NCBI GenBank assembly: GCA_964632395.1
Contig: CAZWES010000026.1
Location: 1 to 13,611, forward strand
Reading direction: 5' to 3'
Source of the DNA: CAZWES01 sp964632395
Lineage (GTDB): Bacteria; Patescibacteriota; Gracilibacteria; Peribacterales; Peribacteraceae
DNA: 13,611 bases
Both the position numbers and the translations under genes were made by a program. This document shows positions 6,678 to 12,427 of this stretch, piece after piece. The notes under the pieces are model-generated. The model was not told the origin of the DNA. It was given only the letters and a program-made list of their open reading frames with translations, and searched no databases. The stretch's first letter is position 1; every line of letters starts with the position of its first letter.

Positions 6678-7880
6678 TTGGAAGACATACAAAAAAAACT
6701 CCAAGGCAAGGACGGCGAAGCCTTCCTTAAAGAACTCCACGCGCTTGCGGTAGCTGAGGGCATCTCTGACCTGCACTTTTTTCCGGAAAAGGCCGAAGTC
6801 AAGTTAGGTTGGCGACAGGATGGAATTATGCGGATTGTAATGACGATGACTCATGCTGAGTACACGGATGTTGTGCGCAGAATAAAATTCACATCCAAGA
6901 TGAGTTTGAACGTGACTAATGTTCCACAAGATGGGGAATATGCTTTTCCTTCCGGTGATTACGAAGTTAAAGTTCGTGTCTCTTCTCTGCCTTCCAAATT
7001 CGGAGAAGTCTTCACACTGCGATTACTTGATCCAAAGCGCGGAATCGTTCCACTCGAAAAACTTGGATTTCAGGATGACATCAAAAAAGATCTTTCAGAA
7101 ATCGTAGAATCACCGAACGGAATAATGCTTGTGACTGGCCCCACAGGTTCCGGAAAAACAACAACTCTTTACGCGCTGCTTTCAACGCTGATTGGAACTG
7201 GTCGCAACATCATCACGCTTGAGGATCCGATTGAGTATCAGCTTGATGGAATTGTACAAAGTCAAATCGACCACAAGCACGGTTACACGTTTGCAAAGGG
7301 ATTGCGTGCAATCCTCAGGCAAGACCCGGATGTGATCCTGGTCGGTGAGATTCGTGACGAGGAAACCGCAAAAACAGCAGCTGATGCCGCACTCACCGGA
7401 CACATGGTTTTTGCGACGCTCCACACAAACTCCTCAATCGAAAGCATCCCGCGCCTTGTCTCTATGGGAGTTGAACCGTATCTGCTCGCTCCTGCTTTGA
7501 GGGGAATCTTAGCTCAGAGATTGGTCAGAAAAACTTGTGAGAAGTGTGGTGGAAAAGTCTCTCGACTCGGCAGCACTCTTCTCGAGCGAGAGAGTCCGAA
7601 GCGAAGCGGAGGGCGAACGAGTCGAGAGACGAGTGCTGCCTCGCTCGAGAAGAGTGGGTGTGAGACGTGTCTAAACTCTGGCTACAAAGGCCGTTTTTCA
7701 CTTGCGGAACTTTTGACTATTGATAAAGGAATGCGTGACTTAATCCTTGCAAGCGCAGAACAAAAAGAGCTTGAGGCATACGCAAAGAAGCATGGGTTTA
7801 AAACTATGCGTGAGAGAGGGGAGGAGATTGTTAAAACGGGGATTACCAAAATGGAGGAGGTTGTGAGGGTGACGGCTTAA
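6678..7880 (+). CDS. GspE/PilB-type secretion or pilus assembly ATPase with in-frame repeat insertion
   Basis: This 400-residue hexameric motor ATPase would drive type IV pilus or type II-like secretion assembly from the cytoplasmic face of the membrane. Motifs in order are Walker A GPTGSGKTT (154-162), Asp box ITLEDPIEYQ (179-188), Walker B DVILVGEIRD (218-227) and His box LTGHMVFATLHTN (239-251). A zinc module follows with C287/C290 and C328/C331. The GLRAILRQDPDVILVGEIRD context is PilB/GspE-like, not PilT. The N-terminal N1 domain usual in 500-570-residue PilB/GspE proteins is missing, so only the N2 and catalytic domains remain. Residues about 294-326, between the two zinc cysteine pairs, are encoded by a GC-rich palindromic repeat. 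The start is TTG at 6678, supported by the promoter position. The next in-frame ATG (6828, residue 51) would remove part of the N2 domain. No other pilus genes are in the window. Confidence 0.92.
   Translation: MEDIQKKLQGKDGEAFLKELHALAVAEGISDLHFFPEKAEVKLGWRQDGIMRIVMTMTHAEYTDVVRRIKFTSKMSLNVTNVPQDGEYAFPSGDYEVKVRVSSLPSKFGEVFTLRLLDPKRGIVPLEKLGFQDDIKKDLSEIVESPNGIMLVTGPTGSGKTTTLYALLSTLIGTGRNIITLEDPIEYQLDGIVQSQIDHKHGYTFAKGLRAILRQDPDVILVGEIRDEETAKTAADAALTGHMVFATLHTNSSIESIPRLVSMGVEPYLLAPALRGILAQRLVRKTCEKCGGKVSRLGSTLLERESPKRSGGRTSRETSAASLEKSGCETCLNSGYKGRFSLAELLTIDKGMRDLILASAEQKELEAYAKKHGFKTMRERGEEIVKTGITKMEEVVRVTA
7561..7656. repeat. GC-rich palindromic repeat inside the GspE/PilB-type gene
   Basis: Three perfect inverted pairs are visible. 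A is CTCGACTCG (7561-7569) with CGAGTCGAG (7618-7626). B is GGCAGCACTC (7569-7578) with GAGTGCTGCC (7631-7640). C is CACTCTTCTCGAGCGAG (7574-7590) with CTCGCTCGAGAAGAGTG (7640-7656). Their order is A B C A' B' C', so they cannot all pair as one nested hairpin. The middle holds CGAAGCGAAGCGGAG (7597-7611), also present in the tsaD insertion. The repeat is translated in frame and adds about 33 residues between zinc-binding cysteine pairs. Confidence 0.9.
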
Positions 7881-7898
7881 ACTTCAGAGCTTTTCTGA

Positions 7899-7927
7899 TT
7901 GCAAGACAAGGTCAATCCGACTATATT
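7899..7927 (+). promoter_or_regulatory. Promoter of the 82-residue unknown gene
   Basis: TTGCAA (7899-7904), a 17-base spacer and TATATT (7922-7927) form a good sigma-70-type promoter. The -10 ends 9 bases before the ATG at 7937. It lies in the 56-bp gap after the GspE-type gene. Confidence 0.65.
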
Positions 7928-7936
7928 TTGGCCAAT

Positions 7937-8185
7937 ATGAGTACCCCCGCTGAATCAGGACATGTATCATCTTTAAGAGGAAAACGTGAGATTTGTCCGG
8001 TTGCAACATTGCGTCATCTCGAAGGACATATCTGTGAGCTGCGTGCCGCAGTGGGAAAAAGAGCAGCGAGAATCTCCGATGACAGAACGCCAGACGACGA
8101 AGAAGTATTTCACGTAACCAGAGATGACATCGATCAGGCTTTTGCTGAAGTGTTTAAAACTGAGGCATCCGGTACGACGATGTGA
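7937..8185 (+). CDS. Small protein of unknown function (82 residues)
   Basis: I do not recognise the protein. It has 82 residues from ATG 7937, with no signal peptide or membrane segment. It is charged and probably mostly helical, with an HLEGHICELRAAVGKRAARI segment and an acidic C-terminal half (DDRTPDDEEV, then TRDDIDQAFAEVF). An in-frame TTG at 7928 would add three residues, but it lies directly against the -10 box TATATT (7922-7927) and so would not be on the transcript. The ATG at 7937 is the better start. It follows the GspE-type gene on the same strand but has its own promoter, so a shared function is only a possibility. Confidence 0.58.
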   Translation: MSTPAESGHVSSLRGKREICPVATLRHLEGHICELRAAVGKRAARISDDRTPDDEEVFHVTRDDIDQAFAEVFKTEASGTTM

Positions 8186-8232
8186 TTGATGCGATTGGCC
8201 GCAACTGTGGGTGTTTCATGGGGCCGCAGCCA

Positions 8233-8285
8233 CGGAGGGCTGCTCTGCGTGTGGAAATAATTCCAAAACGCAGAGCGCCTCTCCG
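8233..8285. repeat. Long imperfect hairpin (inverted repeat)
   Basis: CGGAGGGC plus GCTCTGCGT (arm 8233-8250) faces ACGCAGAGC plus GCCTCTCCG (arm 8268-8285). GCTCTGCGT/ACGCAGAGC is a perfect 9-bp stem. CGGAG/CTCCG pairs at the base with a small internal mismatch. GGAA/TTCC (8253-8256/8261-8264) can close the apex around ATAA. No T-run follows on either strand, so it is not a typical intrinsic terminator. Confidence 0.78.
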
Positions 8286-8369
8286 TAGGCGCGATTCTGG
8301 GGAAAACCAACTGGGTGCAGTTCTACGAAACAACGACTTATACGATCCATCTTTCGCACGACAAACCAG

Positions 8370-8397
8370 TTGCCTCACAACCGAATAAATTTATAAT
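8370..8397 (+). promoter_or_regulatory. Promoter of the 99-residue unknown gene
   Basis: TTGCCT (8370-8375), a 16-base spacer and a consensus TATAAT (8392-8397) end 6 bases before the ATG at 8404, predicting a leaderless transcript. Confidence 0.72.
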
Positions 8398-8403
8398 GCC
8401 CAC

Positions 8404-8703
8404 ATGTCAGAACAACCTGGTACCGCGGAGCAGTCAGCAGCCATAGAAGAATGGAGGCAGCGCAATGAGGAGTTTGAAGCAAAAATAAGCTCCGCGAGGG
8501 TGGCCAGAGTCAGCTGGAATCCTATACATTTGCTTAGAAAATTGTTTGGGGAAAGCAAGATTCTTGATGAAGGTAAGTATCTCAGTCATGTGCTGCAGGG
8601 CAATATGCTTGGCATGTTTCCTCTTGTTGATGACGAAGCTAGTGGGAATAATCCTATTAAGAGATTAACAAGAGAGGAATTTGAGTTGTTAACTGATACA
8701 TAA
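8404..8703 (+). CDS. Small protein of unknown function (99 residues)
   Basis: I do not recognise the protein. It is a soluble-looking 99-residue protein with an acidic helical N-terminus (AIEEWRQRNEEFEAKISSAR, residues 13-32), a basic hydrophobic stretch NPIHLLRKLFG (39-49) that might be an amphipathic helix, and an acidic end. It has no signal peptide. The start is well supported by TATAAT 6 bases upstream. It lies 53 bases before the PKD gene, which has its own promoter. Confidence 0.65.
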   Translation: MSEQPGTAEQSAAIEEWRQRNEEFEAKISSARVARVSWNPIHLLRKLFGESKILDEGKYLSHVLQGNMLGMFPLVDDEASGNNPIKRLTREEFELLTDT

Positions 8704-8719
8704 TCGTACTAGTCCCACT

Positions 8720-8749
8720 TTGACGCACTCCCACCCCTCCCTGTACCAT
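8720..8749 (+). promoter_or_regulatory. Promoter of the PKD-repeat protein gene
   Basis: TTGACG (8720-8725) is close to the TTGACA consensus. After an 18-base spacer, TACCAT (8744-8749) ends 7 bases before the ATG at 8757. The sequence between is C-rich (ACCCCC) with no ribosome binding site. Confidence 0.68.
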
Positions 8750-8756
8750 AACCCCC

Positions 8757-10850
8757 ATGCCAGACGGCATGGATCCTCCAAAGAGCGTACCGCTTGATGG
8801 TGTAACGCCTCCAAGTTCAGAAGGTGGTGCTCCCGCATCGCCTCAGCCTCAACCTGAACCCGTGCAATCTGATCAGAAGACTCAGCCTGATCGCAAGAAA
8901 ATTCTTTTGATGGTGCTCGGTGGAGCTGGAGCTTTTTTCCTCTTCTACCTTTTCTTTGCATTTTATCTGCTTGCAGTATTGCCGGATCCGGAAGGCGCAA
9001 AGCAGGGGTTGAAGGTTTTCGGAAATCTGTTTTATGGGCTTGTTAGCGTGCTCTCTGTAGCTGCTCTTGCTCTCCTTGCACTTAGGATGCTCCGGAGTGG
9101 CATGGATCCGAATGAGTTGCCGCGAGTGATGATCAGGCCGGGTATCGCGGTAGTCGTCATTTTGGGGCTCGCTCTGATGGTATTTATGCAGATTAACCAG
9201 AAGGTTTCGTTGCCTGTGGATATTCTGGAGCCGGAGAACATCAGGAATCTGACCGCGCCTGTCACAGTGACATTTGGCACAGATCAGCTGCGACACATAC
9301 TTGGCAATCAGGGCATTGCACCAAAGAAATACAAGTGGGACTTTAATGGTGATGGGCAGTGGGATGCGGAGACTCAGGAGCACACCGTCACAACTGTTTA
9401 TGAAAGGAAAGGTAATTACAACATTCATGTTTTGATGCTCCTGAGCAACGGTTCAGTTCGTGATACATGGAAGAGGCTTAGCATTCCTAAGGTTATGTTC
9501 GCAATGGATCCCAAAACTCCAGTTGCAGGACAAACCGTTGTGTTTGATTTATCAAACGTTGCGGATAGCTCAAAAGCCATCGCATCAATCGTGTGGGATT
9601 TTAATGGGGACGGGGAAAATGATCTGGAATCACAGGAGGTAACCGCGATGCATAATTTTTCGCAGGTGGGAACGTTTAATATTCAGGCGGTTATCCAGTA
9701 CGAAGGCGGTTTACAGGAAACCTTCACGCGCTCGGTGACCATTTTGAAAGAACTTGAGCAGCCTTTTGATGTTTCGATCGAATCCGGAGGAGATTTGCAG
9801 GGTTCCGTTCCACTTGGTCTTGTCTTTACATCAAACATAGAAGAAGGAGTGGATGTGGAATCCATCAACTGGAGAATTGTGGAAGCGGAAGATGAACACA
9901 AGGAAGACAAAGGTGAAGAGAAGGAAGGAGAGCGCATCAGTTATATTTTTGAGGAAGACGCAGAATATAGAGTTATTCTGAGTGTGACGGATAGCCGAGG
10001 AAGGGTTGCAACAACATCTGTGACTGTGGATGCACTGGAACCACTCGAGCTCAGAAATATCATAATAAGCGGAACACCAAAACCTTCCAGCGGCAAAGCT
10101 GAAGGTGTAGCACCGCTTGAAATCCGCTTTTCCGCAACTTCCAAAACTCCTCTGATCACATTCAGTTGGGAGCAGGAAAACGCAAGCGAGATCTATTCAA
10201 CTGATGAGGAATACCACGCACTCTACGAAGACCCCGGAACTTATCAGGTCGTCCTGATTGCACAAGATGATCTTGGTAGAACGCAAAAGACTCCGATCGA
10301 GGTAACGGTCAGGCCTCCGCGCTCGCATGTTTCCTTCTCTGCAATCCCATCCACGGGAATAGTTCCGCTGAATGTCACATTTGATGCATCCGACTCTTTC
10401 ATACCGGATGGGCGCATAACAGGATTTTCGTGGACCTTTGGAGATAGTGAGGAAAGGCAGGAGAAGCCCAAGCTCCTCGGCGCAAAGACAACGCACAGAT
10501 ATGAAAAGGAGGGAACATTCACAGTCACGGTGCGTGCGTTAACGGAGGATGGCCGGTCGTTTGATGCAAGAAAAACAATTGTCGTGCGCTCACCAACTTT
10601 GAGGGCATGCATCATTCCGAGCAGAACTTTGGGCAAAGCGCCAATGGGAGTGCGATTCGACGCCTCCTGTTCTACAGGTGATGTAAAAAGTTACCTCTGG
10701 TCATTTGGGGATGGCGCAACAAGCGAGCAAACGGAACCGATTCAGGATCACGTGTTCGAGGAACCCGGGTCATACACAGTTCTTTTGGAGGTTTCGGATG
10801 GGGAGGGGGGCTTTGATGAAGAGACAATTGGTATTACAGTAGAGCCATGA
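8757..10850 (+). CDS. Three-helix membrane protein with about six extracellular PKD-like domains
   Basis: This protein has 697 residues. A Pro/Gln-rich, presumably cytoplasmic N-terminus (1-45) precedes three hydrophobic helices at about 48-75, 88-111 and 125-147. Three crossings place the C-terminal 550 residues outside. That part is a chain of PKD-like beta-sandwich domains, centred on the core strands KWDFNGDG (193-200), VWDFNGDG (279-286), INWRIVE (370-376), FSWEQEN (469-475), FSWTFGD (557-563) and LWSFGDG (647-653). Domains 5 and 6 are the most canonical. The first two carry DFNGDGxxD loops (195-203, 281-289) resembling EF-hand/dockerin calcium sites. Domain 3 contains a highly charged loop (377-393). 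PKD domains usually mediate extracellular protein or sugar contacts, so a surface or adhesion role is plausible but inferred. No LPXTG-type sorting signal ends the protein. Its stop codon overlaps the next small ORF. Confidence 0.88.
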   Translation: MPDGMDPPKSVPLDGVTPPSSEGGAPASPQPQPEPVQSDQKTQPDRKKILLMVLGGAGAFFLFYLFFAFYLLAVLPDPEGAKQGLKVFGNLFYGLVSVLSVAALALLALRMLRSGMDPNELPRVMIRPGIAVVVILGLALMVFMQINQKVSLPVDILEPENIRNLTAPVTVTFGTDQLRHILGNQGIAPKKYKWDFNGDGQWDAETQEHTVTTVYERKGNYNIHVLMLLSNGSVRDTWKRLSIPKVMFAMDPKTPVAGQTVVFDLSNVADSSKAIASIVWDFNGDGENDLESQEVTAMHNFSQVGTFNIQAVIQYEGGLQETFTRSVTILKELEQPFDVSIESGGDLQGSVPLGLVFTSNIEEGVDVESINWRIVEAEDEHKEDKGEEKEGERISYIFEEDAEYRVILSVTDSRGRVATTSVTVDALEPLELRNIIISGTPKPSSGKAEGVAPLEIRFSATSKTPLITFSWEQENASEIYSTDEEYHALYEDPGTYQVVLIAQDDLGRTQKTPIEVTVRPPRSHVSFSAIPSTGIVPLNVTFDASDSFIPDGRITGFSWTFGDSEERQEKPKLLGAKTTHRYEKEGTFTVTVRALTEDGRSFDARKTIVVRSPTLRACIIPSRTLGKAPMGVRFDASCSTGDVKSYLWSFGDGATSEQTEPIQDHVFEEPGSYTVLLEVSDGEGGFDEETIGITVEP

Positions 10851-10939
10851 AAAAGAAACGTCTCGTCCGCACCATTGCAATACTTGGAGCTCTTGCCATT
10901 GTGGGAGGAGCGCTGTTGCCGGTGTTTTCGGCTTTCTAA
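10847..10939 (+). CDS. 30-residue single-helix membrane microprotein, overlapping the PKD gene
   Basis: An ATG at 10847 overlaps the PKD gene's TGA in the arrangement ATGA. It opens a 30-codon frame starting MKKKRLVRTIAILGALAIVG and ending GALLPVFSAF before TAA 10937-10939. The protein has five basic residues in the first eight and then an uninterrupted hydrophobic helix, so it would be a membrane peptide with N-terminus inside, or the signal peptide of a gene lost downstream. Translational coupling to the PKD gene is likely if it is real, because no separate promoter is seen. It overlaps the convergent unknown gene by 4 bases. There is no homology evidence. Support comes from the overlap, the clean K-rich/hydrophobic design and the filling of the space between convergent genes. 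Confidence 0.55.
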   Translation: MKKKRLVRTIAILGALAIVGGALLPVFSAF

Positions 10940-11295
10940 TGTGCGATGATAACCCTGGTTATTCTGCACAGGTAGGCGCACGCATTATCTATTCCTGTAC
11001 TTATTTCATGGTTTTTATCTCCTGCTGGATTTTCCAAGTCCAGCTCTATCTTTGCTTTTATTATGTCGTCCATAATCTTTTTGCAACATTTAATCTGCTC
11101 TGAGATGTCCAGATCACTTTCTAAAATGTTTAACAGTTCCACCCCAGATTGTCGTAGACTTTCCAAGAGTTCGTTGGTGTCGGCGTCATGTTCGCCTCCT
11201 TCATCCTTCAATTCATCAAACTCAAGATGAGATGCTGCATTTTCAACGTACCCCCGCAACATCGGAAAAGTCTCATCTGGAGTTATATCTTCCAT
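10936..11295 (-). CDS. Acidic helical protein of unknown function (119 residues)
   Basis: I do not recognise a family. The 119-residue protein is strongly acidic (for example DELKDEGGEHDADTNELLES, residues 27-46) and appears entirely alpha-helical, with no signal peptide or membrane segment. Four cysteines are present, including a CC pair (residues 69-70) and one in CAYLCRI near the C-terminus. It starts 12 bases after the tsaD stop on the same strand, so it may be co-transcribed with tsaD. TATGAT (11312-11307), 11 bases before its ATG, may provide its own promoter with a leader of about 5 bases. Its TAG stop overlaps the convergent microprotein ORF by 4 bases. Confidence 0.62.
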   Translation of the reverse strand: MEDITPDETFPMLRGYVENAASHLEFDELKDEGGEHDADTNELLESLRQSGVELLNILESDLDISEQIKCCKKIMDDIIKAKIELDLENPAGDKNHEISTGIDNACAYLCRITRVIIAH

Positions 11296-11307
11296 AAGAT
11301 AAGATCA

Positions 11308-12390
11308 TCATACACCAAGACTGACAGACGCCTCCGTCTCGAATCCCTCATGCGCCCCCTCTCCAAGCTCCTGAATCATAAAATATCCCGCCGCTGCAAT
11401 CATCGCTGCGTTATCCGTGCAGTATTTGAGTGGAGGAATTCTGATCTTGATATCACCACAGCGTTCTTTGAGCATCGACCTCAATCTGCCATTTGCTGCA
11501 ACACCACCAACAACATGTAACTCACGGACATCGTGCACCTCAAGTGCTCTGCAAATTTGATCTACGAGATGCCGGCACACGGTTTCCTGAAAACTTGCAG
11601 CAACATCCTTTTTCTCAGCTTCGGAAAGCGCATCAATTCCACCACGATCGCGAATTGCGTATTTGAGTGAGGTTTTTAAACCGGAAAAACTGAAACCGAA
11701 TGTTTTTTCGCCCGCAAGTGGACGAGGAAATTCTATGTAATGTGGATTTCCGCCCTCAGCCGATTTTGATATTGCAGGGCCGCCGGGGTAGGGGAGGCCG
11801 AGGAGCGCTGCACCTTTATCAAACGCTTCACCGGCTGCGTCATCACGCGTTCTTCCAATCAACTTTCCTTTTGTATGGCTTTCGCGCAGCCAGATTTCGG
11901 AGTGTCCTCCGCTCACACTCAGAGCGAGGATAGGGAATCGGATATCATTCTCGAGACGTGTCAGCCTTCGCCCTTCGACTCCGCCAAAACTCCGCTTCGC
12001 TTCGTTTTGGCTCCGCTCAGGATGACGCTCAGGCTGACACTCAATCCATGGTGAAGAAAGATGCCCGAGTGTGTGATGAACTCCAATCAATGACTTCTTC
12101 CAAATTGATGCAAGCGTGCGTGCAGCAGTTGTTCCGACGAGTAGTGAAGTCAAAAGACCTGGACCACGGGTGACGGCGATGGCGTCAAATTTCTCTTCAC
12201 CAACCGCCTGTTTAATGACTTCCATGATGAATTCCAGTTGCCTCCTCGCAGCCACTTCCGGAAAAACACCTCCGTATTTCGCCTGCTCCTGAACTGAGCT
12301 TGCAGTAACGCCTGAAAGAACACGTTTTCCGTCCTCAACTAAAGCCACGGAAGTTTCATCACACGATGTTTCAATTCCTAGAATTATCAT
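11308..12390 (-). CDS. tsaD: tRNA N6-threonylcarbamoyladenosine transferase, with repeat-derived insertion
   Basis: TsaD (formerly Gcp/YgjD) transfers the threonylcarbamoyl group to A37 of ANN-decoding tRNAs with TsaB and TsaE. From ATG 12390 the protein has 360 residues and begins MIILGIETSCDETS, the normal family N-terminus. The iron-binding histidines are H106 and H110 in HHTLGH, with D326 in YCTDNAAM as the third ligand. LSVSGGHSE (157-165) and VVGGVAANGRLR (293-304) are the nucleotide-binding motifs. Residues about 118-148 (CQPERHPERSQNEAKRSFGG...), between the metal-binding helix and the FPILALSVSGGH strand, are extra relative to the family. They are encoded by the palindromic repeat at 11958-12040. 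An upstream in-frame start (12582) is rejected because it lies in the divergent sortase gene and upstream of the promoter. Confidence 0.96.
   Translation of the reverse strand: MIILGIETSCDETSVALVEDGKRVLSGVTASSVQEQAKYGGVFPEVAARRQLEFIMEVIKQAVGEEKFDAIAVTRGPGLLTSLLVGTTAARTLASIWKKSLIGVHHTLGHLSSPWIECQPERHPERSQNEAKRSFGGVEGRRLTRLENDIRFPILALSVSGGHSEIWLRESHTKGKLIGRTRDDAAGEAFDKGAALLGLPYPGGPAISKSAEGGNPHYIEFPRPLAGEKTFGFSFSGLKTSLKYAIRDRGGIDALSEAEKKDVAASFQETVCRHLVDQICRALEVHDVRELHVVGGVAANGRLRSMLKERCGDIKIRIPPLKYCTDNAAMIAAAGYFMIQELGEGAHEGFETEASVSLGV
11958..12040. repeat. GC-rich palindromic repeat inside tsaD
   Basis: GTGTCAGCCT (11958-11967) and AGGCTGACAC (12031-12040) are perfect 10-bp outer arms. GCCAAAAC (11983-11990) and GTTTTGGC (12004-12011) form an inner 8-bp stem. 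The loop is CTCCGCTTCGCTTCG (11990-12004), the exact reverse complement of the 15-mer in the GspE-type gene insertion (7597-7611). Read on the coding strand it includes the CCTGAGCG/GGAGTCGAAGG style common in dispersed bacterial palindromes. It is translated in frame. Confidence 0.9.
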
Positions 12391-12397
12391 GAGTATT

Positions 12398-12427
12398 ATG
12401 TTATAATGATATGAATATGCTACACAA
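12398..12427 (-). promoter_or_regulatory. tsaD promoter
   Basis: On the minus strand TTGTGT (12427-12422), an 18-base spacer and TAACAT (12403-12398) end 7 bases before the ATG at 12390. The -35 lies inside the divergent sortase gene. Confidence 0.6.
12399..12407 (+). promoter_or_regulatory. Sortase gene promoter, overlapping the tsaD -10
   Basis: The extended -10 is TGTTATAAT (12399-12407). Its TATAAT overlaps the tsaD TAACAT box on the other strand. It ends 3 bases before ATG 12411 and 9 bases before ATG 12417, which favours the second ATG as the leaderless start. No clear -35 is seen. Confidence 0.65.

Larger units (their letters stand above)
8186..8403. other. Intergenic region with strong hairpin; no supported gene
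   Basis: This 218-bp gap contains a strong inverted repeat (8233-8285) and, at its right end, the promoter of the next gene. A plus-strand frame from GTG 8182 and a minus-strand frame across it show no family features, and the repeat explains their Arg-rich translations. I see no protein gene or tRNA here. A small structured RNA is possible but unsupported. Confidence 0.55.

Noticed and set aside
7561..7656. Assembly error or pseudogene in the GspE-type gene
   Set aside because: The frame stays open across the repeat, the downstream cysteine pair and C-terminal domain are intact, and tsaD shows an independent in-frame case of the same core.
7928..7936. TTG start extending the 82-aa gene by three residues
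   Set aside because: It is immediately adjacent to the -10 box and would lie upstream of the predicted transcription start; ATG 7937 fits the local pattern.
8182..8388. 68-codon plus-strand frame from GTG overlapping the stop of the 82-aa gene
   Set aside because: It spans the hairpin at 8233-8285, is Arg-rich because of the repeat, has no promoter or family features, and its opposite strand is open too.
8817..9428. Long minus-strand open frame (203 codons) opposite the PKD gene, and similar frames opposite lepB, glmS, PBP and tsaD
   Set aside because: These are shadow frames of strongly supported genes; their translations are Cys/His/Ser-rich and match no family.
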